A stretch of 64,000 nt of DNA from Pelagibacterium luteolum (GCF_900100665.1 NZ_FNCS01000001.1:5001-69000); one strand, 5' to 3'; positions 40,135 to 49,349 are shown, counted from the stretch's first letter. Numbers and translations are program-made. The notes: generated from the letters alone by a model not told the origin.

Positions 40135-40458
40135 ATGAAAGATGCGCGCGCCCTCATCCTAGCCCTCATGATCATTCTGTCATCCGGTGCCTCCGCGCTC
40201 GCTCAGGATCGCGCCGACACCGTCCTCGACATCAACCGTGCGATTGCCGTCGTGACCGAGAGGTTCGAGGGCCAGATAGTCGCCGCAGAGATCGCGGATG
40301 GGCGCCCGCACGAACGCGTGCCGCTGGTGTTTGATTTTCGTCTGCTGACGCCACAAGGCGCCATCCTGCGCATAAGGGTCGACCCGTTCGCCTGGGTGAT
40401 CGTGGACGTCGATGGCTATGGTCTGGTCGATGCTCGGCGCCAAGGAAATGGATCATGA
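40135..40458 (+). CDS. Small exported PepSY-domain protein
   Basis: A 107-residue secreted protein with a signal peptide (MKDARALILALMIILSSGASALA) and one PepSY domain: DINRAIAVVTERFEGQIVAAEI, then FDFRLLTPQGAILRIRVDPFAW. It overlaps the response-regulator gene by ATGA, so it is the first gene of a PepSY-regulator-kinase operon. A periplasmic accessory role in tuning the kinase is inferred from this arrangement. An earlier ATG at 40081 would bury the signal peptide. Confidence 0.85.
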   Translation: MKDARALILALMIILSSGASALAQDRADTVLDINRAIAVVTERFEGQIVAAEIADGRPHERVPLVFDFRLLTPQGAILRIRVDPFAWVIVDVDGYGLVDARRQGNGS

Positions 40459-41123
40459 AGATACTTGTCGCAGAAGACGATGCTGCCATCCTCAAGACCG
40501 TTCGCGCAGCGCTTGAGGAGGGCGGATTTGCAACCCTCGGTGTGTCCGACGGCAAAGAAGCGGAATTCATGGGCCAGACGGAAACCTTCGACGCCGTGGT
40601 CCTCGACCTTGGCCTACCCGGCCTTGATGGGATTTCGATACTCGAAGCATGGCGCAAGGCCGGTCGGACCATGCCGGTCTTGATCCTGACTGCGCGTGAG
40701 GAATGGAGCGAAAAGGTCCGCGGATTCCGCGCCGGTGCCGATGACTATGTAACAAAGCCGTTCCGGCCCGAAGAGGTGGTGATCCGCGTCCGCTCCCTTG
40801 TGCGCAGGGCCAACGGGCACGCCACCTCGATCCTGCAATGCGGTCCCTTGGCACTCGACACCCAGATGGGTGCCATTGCCCGCGATGGCCTGCCCCTCAA
40901 GCTTACAGCATTCGAGTTCCGCCTGTTGGGCTATATGATGCATCATCCCGAACGGGTACTGACACGAACCGAACTCAGCGAGCATCTTTACGCCGACGAT
41001 GCAGACCGAGACTACAACTCGATCGAAGTGGTCATCGGCAGGCTGCGCAAGAAAGTGGGTGCCGGTCAAATCGAGACCGTGCGCGGCCAAGGCTACCGAC
41101 TGACAGCGGAGCCGTCGTCGTGA
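40455..41123 (+). CDS. OmpR/PhoP-family response regulator
   Basis: A 222-residue regulator: receiver domain (1-115) with acidic pocket AEDD, phospho-acceptor Asp51 (VVLDLGLPG), Thr in LILTARE and Lys in YVTKPF, then a winged-helix DNA-binding domain (about 125-218, LTAFEFRLLGYMMHHPERVLTR, VVIGRLRKKVG, VRGQGYRL). It is translationally coupled to the PepSY gene before it and the sensor kinase after it. PhoP is the nearest subfamily by eye. Confidence 0.94.
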   Translation: MKILVAEDDAAILKTVRAALEEGGFATLGVSDGKEAEFMGQTETFDAVVLDLGLPGLDGISILEAWRKAGRTMPVLILTAREEWSEKVRGFRAGADDYVTKPFRPEEVVIRVRSLVRRANGHATSILQCGPLALDTQMGAIARDGLPLKLTAFEFRLLGYMMHHPERVLTRTELSEHLYADDADRDYNSIEVVIGRLRKKVGAGQIETVRGQGYRLTAEPSS

Positions 41124-42484
41124 AGCCCATGGCCTCGTTGAGCCTGCGCCTAACCCTTCTCGCGATCAGCGGAACGGTGCTGGGGCTGGCGCTGATCGGG
41201 GTTATCATTGCGGGGCTGTTGCGCGACTTCATCGTGGAAACTTTCGAGGCCAATATGGAGGCGACGCTTGTCTCGCTGATGGCCAACACCGAATTTGTCG
41301 AAGATACCCAGCAGGTTCGGATCAACGCAGCAGTCGCAGATTCGCGTTACGACCAGCCTCTCTCGGGATGGTACTGGCAGATATCGGAGGGCGGCGACCA
41401 ACTCATCCGTTCGGGTTCATTGTGGCAAGGCACCCTCAATACCAGCGTCGGAGAGGACCTTGCCAATGGACTGCGGCGCAGCTTTGCCATGGGCCCGCAG
41501 GCGCAGGAACTGCGCATTCTCTCTCGCAGTTTTACCGGACCTGGCTCCACGGTGCCGCTCGAAATCGCGATCGCCATGCCCGAAAGCGAAATCAATACTC
41601 GCCTCAACACAATTACCACCCCCCTGATTGTCTCCATCGGGCTTCTGGCCGTCGTTCTCGCCTTGGTGACACTCGTGCAGGTCCGATACGGCTTAGCGCC
41701 GCTGCGGCGCCTTACAACCAATCTCCGCGCCATCAAGGACGGCACTGCAACCACACTGCCGGCCGATCCAACCGAAGAGATCGCACCGATCGTCGGCGAA
41801 ATGAATGCCCTTCTCGATGCCAACCGGAAGACCATCGAGCGGGCACGGACGCATGTGGGCAATCTCGCCCATGGACTCAAGACGCCACTCTCGGTGCTGG
41901 CGACCGAATCCTACGACCCCACGCTTCCGCCTACCAAACAGAAAGTCTTCAGCGAACTGTCAGAGCGGATGGACCGCCTGGTCAGTCACCATCTGCGTCG
42001 TGCCCGTTCGGCGGCGACACTGGGACTGGCCGGGGCGCGCACGCCGGTCAAAGATGCCTTGAGCGACCTCGAGCCCGTCTTTGCCGGCATTTATGCCGAT
42101 AAGCGCCTTAGGCTCAAATTCAGCGTCGCGCCCGATCTCGCATTCGGGGGCGAGCGTCAGGATTTCGAAGAACTGCTGGGCAATCTGATCGACAATGCGT
42201 GTAAATGGGCAGTCGCCCACGTCACCGTAAGCGCGCGGCGTACAGACGCCGGTTTTCTCGAAATCACCGTCTGCGATGATGGGCCCGGTATGAGCGAGGA
42301 ACAGGCGGAAAGCGCGCTTGTGTGGGGCAAAAGGTTCGACGAGGGCCGCCCCGGCGCCGGCTTGGGTTTAGCCATCGTCGCCGATCTCGCTGCTCTCTAT
42401 GGCGGGACGCTCACACTTCTGCCCCATGGCGAGGCGCCGATGACCGGCGCCTGCGCTGTCTTGCGACTTCCGGCGGCCAGTTAG
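41120..42484 (+). CDS. PhoQ-like sensor histidine kinase
   Basis: A 454-residue inner-membrane kinase beginning with GTG 41120, which overlaps the regulator stop (GTGA); ATG 41129 is an alternative. Two membrane helices (about 10-35 and 170-195) flank a periplasmic sensor of about 135 residues. HAMP is followed by the H-box VGNLAHGLKTPLSVL, N-box NLIDNACKWA, and G-boxes DDGPGM and GAGLGLAIV. NLAHGLKTPL is typical of PhoQ-type kinases that sense divalent cations or envelope stress; the signal here is unknown. The gene's 3' end overlaps the transporter gene by four bases. Confidence 0.93.
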   Translation: MKPMASLSLRLTLLAISGTVLGLALIGVIIAGLLRDFIVETFEANMEATLVSLMANTEFVEDTQQVRINAAVADSRYDQPLSGWYWQISEGGDQLIRSGSLWQGTLNTSVGEDLANGLRRSFAMGPQAQELRILSRSFTGPGSTVPLEIAIAMPESEINTRLNTITTPLIVSIGLLAVVLALVTLVQVRYGLAPLRRLTTNLRAIKDGTATTLPADPTEEIAPIVGEMNALLDANRKTIERARTHVGNLAHGLKTPLSVLATESYDPTLPPTKQKVFSELSERMDRLVSHHLRRARSAATLGLAGARTPVKDALSDLEPVFAGIYADKRLRLKFSVAPDLAFGGERQDFEELLGNLIDNACKWAVAHVTVSARRTDAGFLEITVCDDGPGMSEEQAESALVWGKRFDEGRPGAGLGLAIVADLAALYGGTLTLLPHGEAPMTGACAVLRLPAAS

Positions 42485-43116
42485 GCCGACGCGAACCGAT
42501 CCGGGATCATTGCGCGCAGGACCTTGTAGGGGGCAAGGAGCACAAGCGCCATCAGGATCTTGACGAGGAAATCGCCCACCGCCAGCGAAACCCAGAGTGG
42601 CGTCTCGAATGCAAAGAGCGAGAGGAACGGCACGCCGAACGCGAGCGAGGAATCCTCGTAACCCAAGCCTGTATCGAGAAACGCGAACGCCCCGGCAAAG
42701 GCGATGCCGAAGAACAACACGGTATCGATGACCGATCCGGTGATCGATGACGTAAGCGGCCCCTTCCACCAGCGCGCCGTCCGCAGCCGATCGAAGATTT
42801 GCGTATCGAGCAACTGTGCGACAAGAAACGCGGCGCCTGACGCGATCGCAATACGTGGCGAGGCCAAAACGATGCTCATCACAACGGCAATGGCAAAACC
42901 GACAAACACCACCTTGCGCGCCGCTGCAGGCCCGAAATGGCGGTTGGTCAGATCGTTGACCAGAAAGGCCAGCGGATAGGTAAAGGCGCCCCAGGTGAGG
43001 ATTTCGGCAAGATCGAGCGAACCGATCTGCGCCTGTAGTGGAAACTGAACGAGAAAGTTCGACGCGGTGACGACCACCGCCATGGCCACAACTGCCCAGA
43101 AGAAACGCACGCCCAT
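42481..43116 (-). CDS. Queuosine precursor transporter (YhhQ family)
   Basis: A 211-residue membrane protein with six predicted helices, starting MGVRFFWAVVAMAVVVTASNF. VNDLTNRHFG and the central SSITGSVIDTVLFFG segment are signatures of the YhhQ/COG1738 family, which imports preQ0/preQ1 for queuosine tRNA modification. I looked for a preQ1 riboswitch in the ~100-base leader (43117-43217) and did not recognise one. Confidence 0.92.
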   Translation of the reverse strand: MGVRFFWAVVAMAVVVTASNFLVQFPLQAQIGSLDLAEILTWGAFTYPLAFLVNDLTNRHFGPAAARKVVFVGFAIAVVMSIVLASPRIAIASGAAFLVAQLLDTQIFDRLRTARWWKGPLTSSITGSVIDTVLFFGIAFAGAFAFLDTGLGYEDSSLAFGVPFLSLFAFETPLWVSLAVGDFLVKILMALVLLAPYKVLRAMIPDRFASA

Positions 43117-43217
43117 CGCGTGTTATCCTTTTCCAAGAGCGGCAAATGGCCGCCGGATGAATGCTCGGGGGTCAATCCCCAGTGGACGAACGCGCACCGG
43201 CAACGGACCGGGGCATT

Positions 43218-43260
43218 CAAAACAACAACGCCGCGAGAGGTAAAGACCTCGCGCGGCGCT
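43218..43260 (-). terminator. Intrinsic terminator after rpmB
   Basis: On the minus strand GCCGCGCGAGGT pairs with ACCTCTCGCGGC (one mismatch), followed by GTTGTTGTTTT. It lies about 30 bases past the rpmB stop. Confidence 0.8.
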
Positions 43261-43288
43261 GAAAAAATCAACGCGCTTGGATCGCCGA

Positions 43289-43573
43289 TCAGTTGGCGAT
43301 GGTCGCGCGCAATTCCTTCTTGATACCCAGGGCGCGAACCGAAAGCTCTTCGTCCTTGGCCTTGAGCAAAAAGGCATCGAGACCACCGCGGTGCTCGACG
43401 GTGCGCAGAGCCGCAGCCGAAATGCGCAGCTTGACCGAACGGTCGAGCGCTTCGGACAGCAGCGTCACATCGCAAAGGTTGGGGAGAAAGCGGCGGCGAG
43501 TCCGGTTGAGCGCATGGCTCACATTGTTGCCGGTCATTACGCCTTTGCCGGTCAGTTCACAGCGCCGTGCCAT
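43289..43573 (-). CDS. rpmB: 50S ribosomal protein bL28
   Basis: A 94-residue bL28, a basic protein of the large ribosomal subunit. It starts [25 protein letters not shown], includes RRFLPNL, and the C-terminal helix [15 protein letters not shown], a normal length for Alphaproteobacteria. The open frame extends 60 codons further upstream, but the conserved start and RBS-like CAGGAAT place the beginning at 43573. It has its own promoter and terminator and is divergent from the DUF3108 gene, a conserved pairing. Confidence 0.97.
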   Translation of the reverse strand: MARRCELTGKGVMTGNNVSHALNRTRRRFLPNLCDVTLLSEALDRSVKLRISAAALRTVEHRGGLDAFLLKAKDEELSVRALGIKKELRATIAN

Positions 43574-43724
43574 AATTGTAATTCCTGTCAATCGCATGCC
43601 GGGACCGGGGCGAACCCCCAGTCGACCGATCTGGGTTTGGGTTGTTCTGTTGGTGGCATCGCTGGGTCCCAAGGCAATTTGCGCCTTTTCCAGCCACGCT
43701 CCAGTGGACGAAAGTTTGGCCGGG

Positions 43725-43753
43725 GATATAGAGAAACCCTCCCCATCCGTCAA
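43725..43753 (-). promoter_or_regulatory. Probable housekeeping promoter of rpmB
   Basis: Minus strand: -35 TTGACG (43748-43753), 17-base spacer, -10 TATATC (43725-43730), about 150 bases before the rpmB ATG. The rest of the 300-base divergent region (43574-43873) shows no other clear element. Confidence 0.6.
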
Positions 43754-43873
43754 GCACTAGCGCGCGATTGCGCCCGTCAAACTCTGGACAGCCCTCATTG
43801 GAGAAGGCAACGTAGCCCAAAGGCTGATTCGGGGGCTCGGTGGATCGGCACAGCGACTTAAACCATAACGAGT

Positions 43874-44668
43874 ATGCGCGTGAAACGCTTTTCCCTCCGT
43901 TCGCTGGCCCTTTCGGCTGCTCTCGCCCTTGGCATTGCCGGCCCTGCCAGCGCCCAACAGGACGGGACGATAGCCCGCTATGTCGTTTCGGCGGGCGGTA
44001 TCAACGTCGCCAATATCAGCATCAGGTTTTCCACCGAAGGCTCGAGTTATCAGCTTGACCTGACGGCAGATGTCGCTGGTTTGGCACAGGTGGTGGCGCA
44101 GGGCTCAGGCGCCGTAAATTCTGGCGGTACGATTACCAACTCCGGCCTTCAGTCAAACCGCTTCTATCTCGAAACGCGCACGGCGTCGGAACGATTTGCG
44201 CTTTCGACCGCCTATTCGGGCGGCACGGCAACCAACTCCACCGTAGAGCCCCCCCTACCCAACAACCCCGACCGCGTTCCAGTCTCGGGTTCGCATCGCT
44301 CGGGCGTCAACGATCCGCTCGCAGCCTTTATTCTGCGCGGATCGAGCCTTGATGGATCATTGTGCAATCGCAACCTGCCGATCTACACCGGCATCGAACG
44401 CTTCAACATGGCCCTAAGCTTTGCCGAAATGCAGGAGGCGACCTCGCCCCGCACCGGCTATCAGGGTCCTGTCGTTCTCTGTGCCATGCGCTATTCGCCG
44501 ATCTCCGGACATTTCGAATCCTCGGAAATTACCAACTATCTCGCATCTTCGAGCCGCATGCTGACATGGTTCATGCCATTGCGTGAGACAGGGTTCTTCA
44601 TTCCCTATCGCGTCCTGATGGGCACGAACTTCGGCGACCTGTCCATGGTTCTCGTTGGGCTGGAATAA
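43874..44668 (+). CDS. DUF3108 family exported protein
   Basis: A 264-residue secreted protein with a signal peptide (1-27, cut after ASA) and the DUF3108 fold: RYVVSAGGINVANISIRFS near the start, YSGGTATNSTVEPPLP, and a DPLAAFILRGSS motif with CNRNLPIYTGIERFNM. The family is periplasmic, mostly beta, of unknown function, and in Hyphomicrobiales usually sits divergent from rpmB as here. Two Cys (CNR and LCAM) could form a disulfide. Confidence 0.88.
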   Translation: MRVKRFSLRSLALSAALALGIAGPASAQQDGTIARYVVSAGGINVANISIRFSTEGSSYQLDLTADVAGLAQVVAQGSGAVNSGGTITNSGLQSNRFYLETRTASERFALSTAYSGGTATNSTVEPPLPNNPDRVPVSGSHRSGVNDPLAAFILRGSSLDGSLCNRNLPIYTGIERFNMALSFAEMQEATSPRTGYQGPVVLCAMRYSPISGHFESSEITNYLASSSRMLTWFMPLRETGFFIPYRVLMGTNFGDLSMVLVGLE

Positions 44669-45359
44669 GAGCGGCCATCAGGCGCGCGACGCGATTTTAC
44701 CGGCGATCAGCAATTCCCACGATGCCGTCGAATGGCATCCGCGCCCGCGCGACAACTAGCGACCAGCCCCGCCCGATTTCACTTCGATCGCTCGGCAGGG
44801 TCTCAGGTTGTCTGACGCACACATTGGGCCCGACGCTTACAGCAGCTCCGTGGCAAAAGCATTGTAGATCAGTGCAGGGTCGGCCCCATTAGCGCAACAA
44901 CTGTAGCTGTGCATCGCACCGACCTTCGAAGCCAAGCGTTCGCTCGCGCTTCAGCCGTGATGCACTCCGACGACCCACAGGGCAATTGGGAGGCACGGTC
45001 GGTGGAACTTTTGGTGTCCAGCGCCTCGAGTTCCCAGTCGACGAGCCGTTTCATTTCGGCACGGTCAAAATCTTTTTTGATAAAATTACTAGTTTTATGC
45101 GCCAGCTACCGTGCATGTGGTCGTTAACACGCTAAAAAACATAGAAAAAATCAGGTTCATATGTTGTTAGCATTTGATCCGATTCTCGTATTTTTCACAT
45201 TTCGGTAACCAATGTGAATGTCTTTGGCGTCATACCGATCCATAACTGGCAGACAACCCACTTACGCGCCCGCCCTTGTAGACGCGCCGTGCCCATCCCA
45301 CCACATGCAGTAGGGAACAAACCAAGATTTTGCCTCAAACCGTGATTCGGTTTGCGTTT
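44669..45359. other. Long intergenic region, partly AT-rich, without a convincing gene
   Basis: About 690 bases between DUF3108 and the helicase promoter area. Short frames on both strands (for example minus 44869-45054, starting MKRLVDWELEALD) lack a ribosome site and conserved features. Bases 45061-45220 are markedly AT-rich compared with the rest of the window and contain poly-T/poly-A runs and a perfect dyad at 45194-45218. It may be a decayed gene plus a regulatory region, or a horizontally acquired scar. Confidence 0.5.
45194..45218. promoter_or_regulatory. Perfect 8-bp dyad, operator-like
   Basis: TTCACATT (45194-45201) and AATGTGAA (45211-45218) are exact inverted repeats separated by nine bases, in an AT-rich context about 255 bases before the helicase gene. 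The shape fits a dimeric repressor or activator site; the regulator is unknown. Confidence 0.5.
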
Positions 45360-45374
45360 GTTCTTTTTTCGTTC
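45360..45374 (+). promoter_or_regulatory. Perfect SOS (LexA) box upstream of the helicase gene
   Basis: GTTC (45360-45363), seven pyrimidines, GTTC (45371-45374). It matches the alphaproteobacterial LexA operator and lies 100 bases before the helicase start. No strong -35/-10 pair was seen around it, so the link to the helicase promoter is less secure than for the other two boxes. Confidence 0.55.
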
Positions 45375-45473
45375 GAAGTGTTAAGGTCCACCCCAGCGTG
45401 ACCATTGCCTTTCCCGCTTTGATACACCACGTTCTCCATCGTCCATCACCACCGCCAGCTTCCCACACCACCG

Positions 45474-48392
45474 ATGTCCACCCTCCCCTCCCAAGCCGTC
45501 AAAGCGGTCCTTGGGCCGACCAACACCGGCAAGACCCATTACGCGATCGAGCGGATGCTGGCTTATCGCTCCGGCGTCATCGGTCTGCCGCTGCGGTTGC
45601 TGGCACGCGAGGTCTATACCCGGGTCGTCGAAAAAGTCGGCGAATCGGCAGTCGCATTGGTGACCGGCGAGGAGCGCATCGTTCCCAAGGCGGCTCGGTA
45701 CTGGATTGCCACGGTCGAGGCCATGCCGACCGATTTGGCGCCCGATTTCGTCGCGGTCGATGAAATCCAGACGGCCACCGATTTCGATCGGGGCCATGTC
45801 TTTACCAACCGAATTCTTCACGCCCGCGGCCGAGCCGAGACACTGCTGCTCGGTGCGCAAACTATGGAGCCGGTTATCAAGCGGCTCCTGCCCCACGCCG
45901 ATATCCAGTTCCGGCCGCGGTTTTCTCAACTCACATGGGCCGGCAGCAAAAAGATGTCGCGGCTGCCCCGTCGCTCTGCGGTCGTCGCGTTTTCGGCCTC
46001 GGAGGTCTATGCCATCGCCGAGCTGCTGCGCCGTGAGCGTGGAGGCGCCGCGGTTGTCATGGGGTCGCTGTCCCCGCGCACGCGCAACGCTCAGGTCGAG
46101 CTGTTCCAGAACGGGGACGTCGATTTCCTGGTTGCCACCGACGCCATAGGCATGGGTCTCAACCTCGATGTGACCCACGTCGCCTTCGCATCTGATTCCA
46201 AATATGACGGCCGCCAGTTCAGGCCCCTGACGCCCGCTGAAATCGGCCAGATCGCCGGGCGCGCCGGGCGCCATATGCGCGACGGAACCTTTGGCGTGAC
46301 AGGCGGTGCCGACGCGTTCGACGAAGAGACCATCGAAAAGCTCGAAGCCCATGATTTCGCGCCGATCAAGCAATTGCAGTGGCGCAACCCTGATCTCGAT
46401 TTCTCGTCACTCTCAGCACTTCATGACAGCCTGGAAGTCACCCCGACCCACCCGCAACTGACGCGCGTGCCTATAGCGACAGACCAGCGGGCCCTCGAAT
46501 TTATAATGCGACGCGAAGAGGCTCATCTGGCCAATACGCGCGAGCGCGTGGAACTGGCCTGGACATGTTGCCAGATCCCCGACTTTCGCGATGTTTCCCC
46601 CGCCGCTCACGGCGAGATCGTGGCACGGGTTTTTTCGGGCGTTGCAATGAGTGGAAAGATCGACGCCGACTGGATTGCCGAGCAGGTCCGGTTCTGCGAC
46701 AATACGATTGGCGACATCGATACGCTGTCCAATCGGATCCGCCAGATTCGAACATGGACTTTCATTTCTAACCGCAGGAACTGGCTGGAAGACCCCACAC
46801 ACTGGCAGGAAACGACCCGAGCGATCGAGGACGCCCTCTCCGACGCCCTGCACGAACGGCTGATTGCCCGCTTCGTGGATCGGCGAACCAGTGTGCTGAT
46901 GCGTCATCTTAGAGACAAGCAGATGGTATCACCCCAAATCACCGACAAAGGCGAACTGACGATCGAGGGCCATGTCATTGGCACGATCGACGGTTTCCGA
47001 TTCACGCTCTCGCGCATTGATGGCGAGGCCGATTCGAAAAATCTGCGGTCTGCTGCGTCTTCGGTCGTCGCACCCGAAATCGCCAAGCGTGCCGAGCGGC
47101 TTGCCGGCGCTCCCAATGAGGAGTTTGTTCTGGCCTCTGACGGAGTCGTGCGCTGGCGGGGCGAAGTAGTGGCCGAACTTGCCGAAGGCGGCACGCTCTA
47201 TGCGCCCCGCATCATCATCCTGGCCGATGACAGCCTCGCGGGCGCCGACCTCGAAAAGGTTGAAGATCGCCTGTCGCTCTGGCTGCGCCACATGATCAAT
47301 ACCCAGCTCGAACAGCTCGTTGCCCTGCTCGAGCCGGCGGAACTTGATGGCGCCGCACGCGGCATCGCGTTCCAGCTCGCCGAAAACCTCGGCATTCTGC
47401 CACGCGCTGCGATCGCCGATGAGGTCAAGGGGCTGGACCAAGACACGCGCGCCAAGTTGCGCAAGCTCGGCGTGAAGTTTGGTGCCCATCACATCTACCT
47501 GCCGATGACGCTCAAGCCGGCACCGCGCGAACTGGCCCTGATTCTCTGGGGCCTGAAAAATGGTGGCGTACGCCAGCCCGGTATTGCAGAGCTGCCCCAG
47601 ATCATTCTGTCTGGCCGCACCTCCTTTCCCATCGATACAAGCTTCGACAAGCGCCTCTACGAAGTTGCTGGGTTCAAGGTTGCTGGTGACCGCATCGTCC
47701 GGGTCGATATCCTTGAGCGTCTGGCCGATATCATTCGTCCGCTCATCGCCTATGATGCCAACCGTCCCGTCGATACGCCTCCGCCCGAAGGCGCGGCCGA
47801 AGCCAATGGCTTCCGCGTTACCGTCGAGATGACCTCGCTTCTGGGCTGCGCCGGCGAAGACTTTGCCTCTATCCTGAAGTCGCTGGGCTATCGCGTGCGC
47901 CGCACGCCCAAAGCCGCAACGCCCGCAATAACGAACGAGGCGACGACCGAAGCGGTGTCTGACACCGCAGTCGCAGACGCTGCGCTGGAAGGTGCCCCGG
48001 TTGCAGATTTGGTCGAAGCGGTCGCGACAGAACCTGCGGTGCCGGTTTTGGACGATACTACGGCGGCGGACGCAGAACCTATCCCTGCTGCCGATGACGC
48101 ATCAGCCGACGCCACAGCCTCCGCAGAACCCGAATTCGATGAGGTCTGGTTTCCGGGGGGCCGTCGGCCAGAGCGCAACAACCGTCCGCCGCGCAACAAG
48201 CCCGAGGGTGCCAGAACACAGCGCCCGGAAGGTCACCAGCGCTTCAAGGGAAAAGGCAAGCCAGGCCAGCCCGGCAAGCCTGCCCGAGAGGATAACCGTG
48301 GCAATGATCGCCCGCGGCCTGAGCGACGCGAGCGACCGATCGACCCCGATTCGCCCTTTGCAGCGCTCGCAGCGCTCAAAACCCGGAAATAG
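45474..48392 (+). CDS. SUV3-like superfamily 2 helicase
   Basis: A 972-residue helicase of the family that includes mitochondrial SUV3 and rhizobial MgpS. Motif I is GPTNTGKTHYA (residues 14-24), motif II is VAVDEIQTA (DEIQ rather than DEAD), and motif VI is IGQIAGRAGRHMRDG; VATDAIGMGLNLDV is motif V. The C-terminal half has the SUV3-type helical region, then a low-complexity tail (about 820-972) first Ala/Asp/Glu-rich, then Arg/Pro/Gly/Lys-rich and probably RNA-binding. SUV3 acts in RNA turnover; the bacterial role is poorly defined. hslR, fdxA and carD follow in a conserved order. Confidence 0.92.
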   Translation: MSTLPSQAVKAVLGPTNTGKTHYAIERMLAYRSGVIGLPLRLLAREVYTRVVEKVGESAVALVTGEERIVPKAARYWIATVEAMPTDLAPDFVAVDEIQTATDFDRGHVFTNRILHARGRAETLLLGAQTMEPVIKRLLPHADIQFRPRFSQLTWAGSKKMSRLPRRSAVVAFSASEVYAIAELLRRERGGAAVVMGSLSPRTRNAQVELFQNGDVDFLVATDAIGMGLNLDVTHVAFASDSKYDGRQFRPLTPAEIGQIAGRAGRHMRDGTFGVTGGADAFDEETIEKLEAHDFAPIKQLQWRNPDLDFSSLSALHDSLEVTPTHPQLTRVPIATDQRALEFIMRREEAHLANTRERVELAWTCCQIPDFRDVSPAAHGEIVARVFSGVAMSGKIDADWIAEQVRFCDNTIGDIDTLSNRIRQIRTWTFISNRRNWLEDPTHWQETTRAIEDALSDALHERLIARFVDRRTSVLMRHLRDKQMVSPQITDKGELTIEGHVIGTIDGFRFTLSRIDGEADSKNLRSAASSVVAPEIAKRAERLAGAPNEEFVLASDGVVRWRGEVVAELAEGGTLYAPRIIILADDSLAGADLEKVEDRLSLWLRHMINTQLEQLVALLEPAELDGAARGIAFQLAENLGILPRAAIADEVKGLDQDTRAKLRKLGVKFGAHHIYLPMTLKPAPRELALILWGLKNGGVRQPGIAELPQIILSGRTSFPIDTSFDKRLYEVAGFKVAGDRIVRVDILERLADIIRPLIAYDANRPVDTPPPEGAAEANGFRVTVEMTSLLGCAGEDFASILKSLGYRVRRTPKAATPAITNEATTEAVSDTAVADAALEGAPVADLVEAVATEPAVPVLDDTTAADAEPIPAADDASADATASAEPEFDEVWFPGGRRPERNNRPPRNKPEGARTQRPEGHQRFKGKGKPGQPGKPAREDNRGNDRPRPERRERPIDPDSPFAALAALKTRK

Positions 48393-48395
48393 GCT

Positions 48396-48695
48396 GTGGC
48401 TGCCGTTGAGTCGCCGACACGTCAGCGGCTGGACAAATGGCTATGGCATGCCCGCGTCACCAAGACGCGGACATTGGCGCAAAAACTCATCGAAGGCGGC
48501 AGTGTTCGCCTGAACGGTCAGCGCATAACGGCGCCGGACCAGAAGGTGGGGCCGGGCGACGGGCTGACCCTTCAGATTCATAGCCGCATCAGGGTGTTGC
48601 GCGTCGTCGCAATCGCGGATCACCGTGGTTCGGCGCCGCTTGCTGCAACATTATACGATGATATTTCGCCCAGCCTGGAAAAACCGGAATCCTGA
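48396..48695 (+). CDS. hslR: S4-domain RNA-binding protein (Hsp15-like)
   Basis: A 99-residue protein with one S4 domain: [45 protein letters not shown]. It resembles heat-shock protein 15, which binds 50S subunits carrying stalled nascent chains. The start is GTG at 48396, three bases after the helicase stop, so the two are probably co-translated. Symbol assigned by family resemblance. Confidence 0.88.
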   Translation: MAAVESPTRQRLDKWLWHARVTKTRTLAQKLIEGGSVRLNGQRITAPDQKVGPGDGLTLQIHSRIRVLRVVAIADHRGSAPLAATLYDDISPSLEKPES

Positions 48696-48805
48696 TCGGA
48701 TTTGCAAGGTGTTCTTGGTATGCAGCGACCTTGAAAGCCCGGACAAAACCGTTTAGCACCACTCTCGCTGGACCTCACCTTCCGCCGGCTATCAGGAACG
48801 CCCTC

Positions 48806-49144
48806 ATGACCTACGTCGTCACCGACAACTGCATCAAATGCAAGTACACCGACTGTGTCGAAGTCTGCCCGGTCGATTGCTTCTATGAAGGCGAGAACAT
48901 GTTGGTGATCCATCCCGACGAATGCATCGATTGTGGGGTTTGCGAGCCTGAGTGCCCAGCGGAAGCGATCAAGCCCGATACCGAGTCGGGTCTCGACAAA
49001 TGGCTCGAGATCAACGCCAAATACGCCTCTACCTGGCCCAACCTCACCGAAAAGCGTGACGAGTTGCCGGAAGCCAAGGAAATGGACGGCGTCGAAGGCA
49101 AATTCGAGAAGTTCTTTTCCGAAGCGCCTGGCGAGGGCGACTGA
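48806..49144 (+). CDS. fdxA: 7Fe ferredoxin FdxA
   Basis: A 112-residue ferredoxin starting [17 protein letters not shown]. The cysteine arrangement ([17 protein letters not shown], then [12 protein letters not shown]) gives one 3Fe-4S and one 4Fe-4S cluster, as in the FdxA family of Proteobacteria. The C-terminal 55 residues form the family's helical tail. It is an electron carrier of uncertain partner. ATG 48806 is used; the 25 upstream codons are not conserved-looking. carD follows after 364 bases. Confidence 0.95.
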   Translation: MTYVVTDNCIKCKYTDCVEVCPVDCFYEGENMLVIHPDECIDCGVCEPECPAEAIKPDTESGLDKWLEINAKYASTWPNLTEKRDELPEAKEMDGVEGKFEKFFSEAPGEGD

Positions 49145-49261
49145 CCCTCGGCAACGCTGGGGTCAACCCTCGGACCTTGAAATTCTCGGCGTTAATTCCC
49201 ATTTTGACGGTGTTCGACCAAGGCCCGCTGTGTCTGCTGCGAGCGCGTTGATTCGTAGCTT

Positions 49262-49290
49262 TTGATTTTGTCGCAAAACTGTGGTATTGT
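49262..49290 (+). promoter_or_regulatory. Promoter in the carD leader
   Basis: -35 TTGATT (49262-49267), 17-base spacer, -10 TATTGT (49285-49290). It would start a transcript near 49297, running into the terminator at 49328-49349 and, if that is passed, into carD. Confidence 0.55.
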
Positions 49291-49327
49291 TTCCACAATC
49301 AGTCGTAGCAGCCCTCACGCGAACCCT

Positions 49328-49349
49328 GTGCCCTTGTGGGCACTTTTTT
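49328..49349 (+). terminator. Intrinsic terminator inside the carD leader
   Basis: GTGCCC and GGGCAC pair around TTGT, followed at once by T6. It lies 184 bases after the fdxA stop and 160 bases before carD. It could end fdxA transcripts, produce a ~50-base RNA from the promoter at 49262, or attenuate carD. Confidence 0.75.

Noticed and set aside
43117-43217. Possible preQ1 riboswitch before the queuosine-precursor transporter
   Set aside because: Expected by function, but the conserved preQ1-I core could not be found in the leader by eye.
44869-45054. 61-codon minus-strand frame (MKRLVDWELEALD...)
   Set aside because: The first 20 residues look protein-like, but there is no ribosome site and the rest is irregular; too weak to call.
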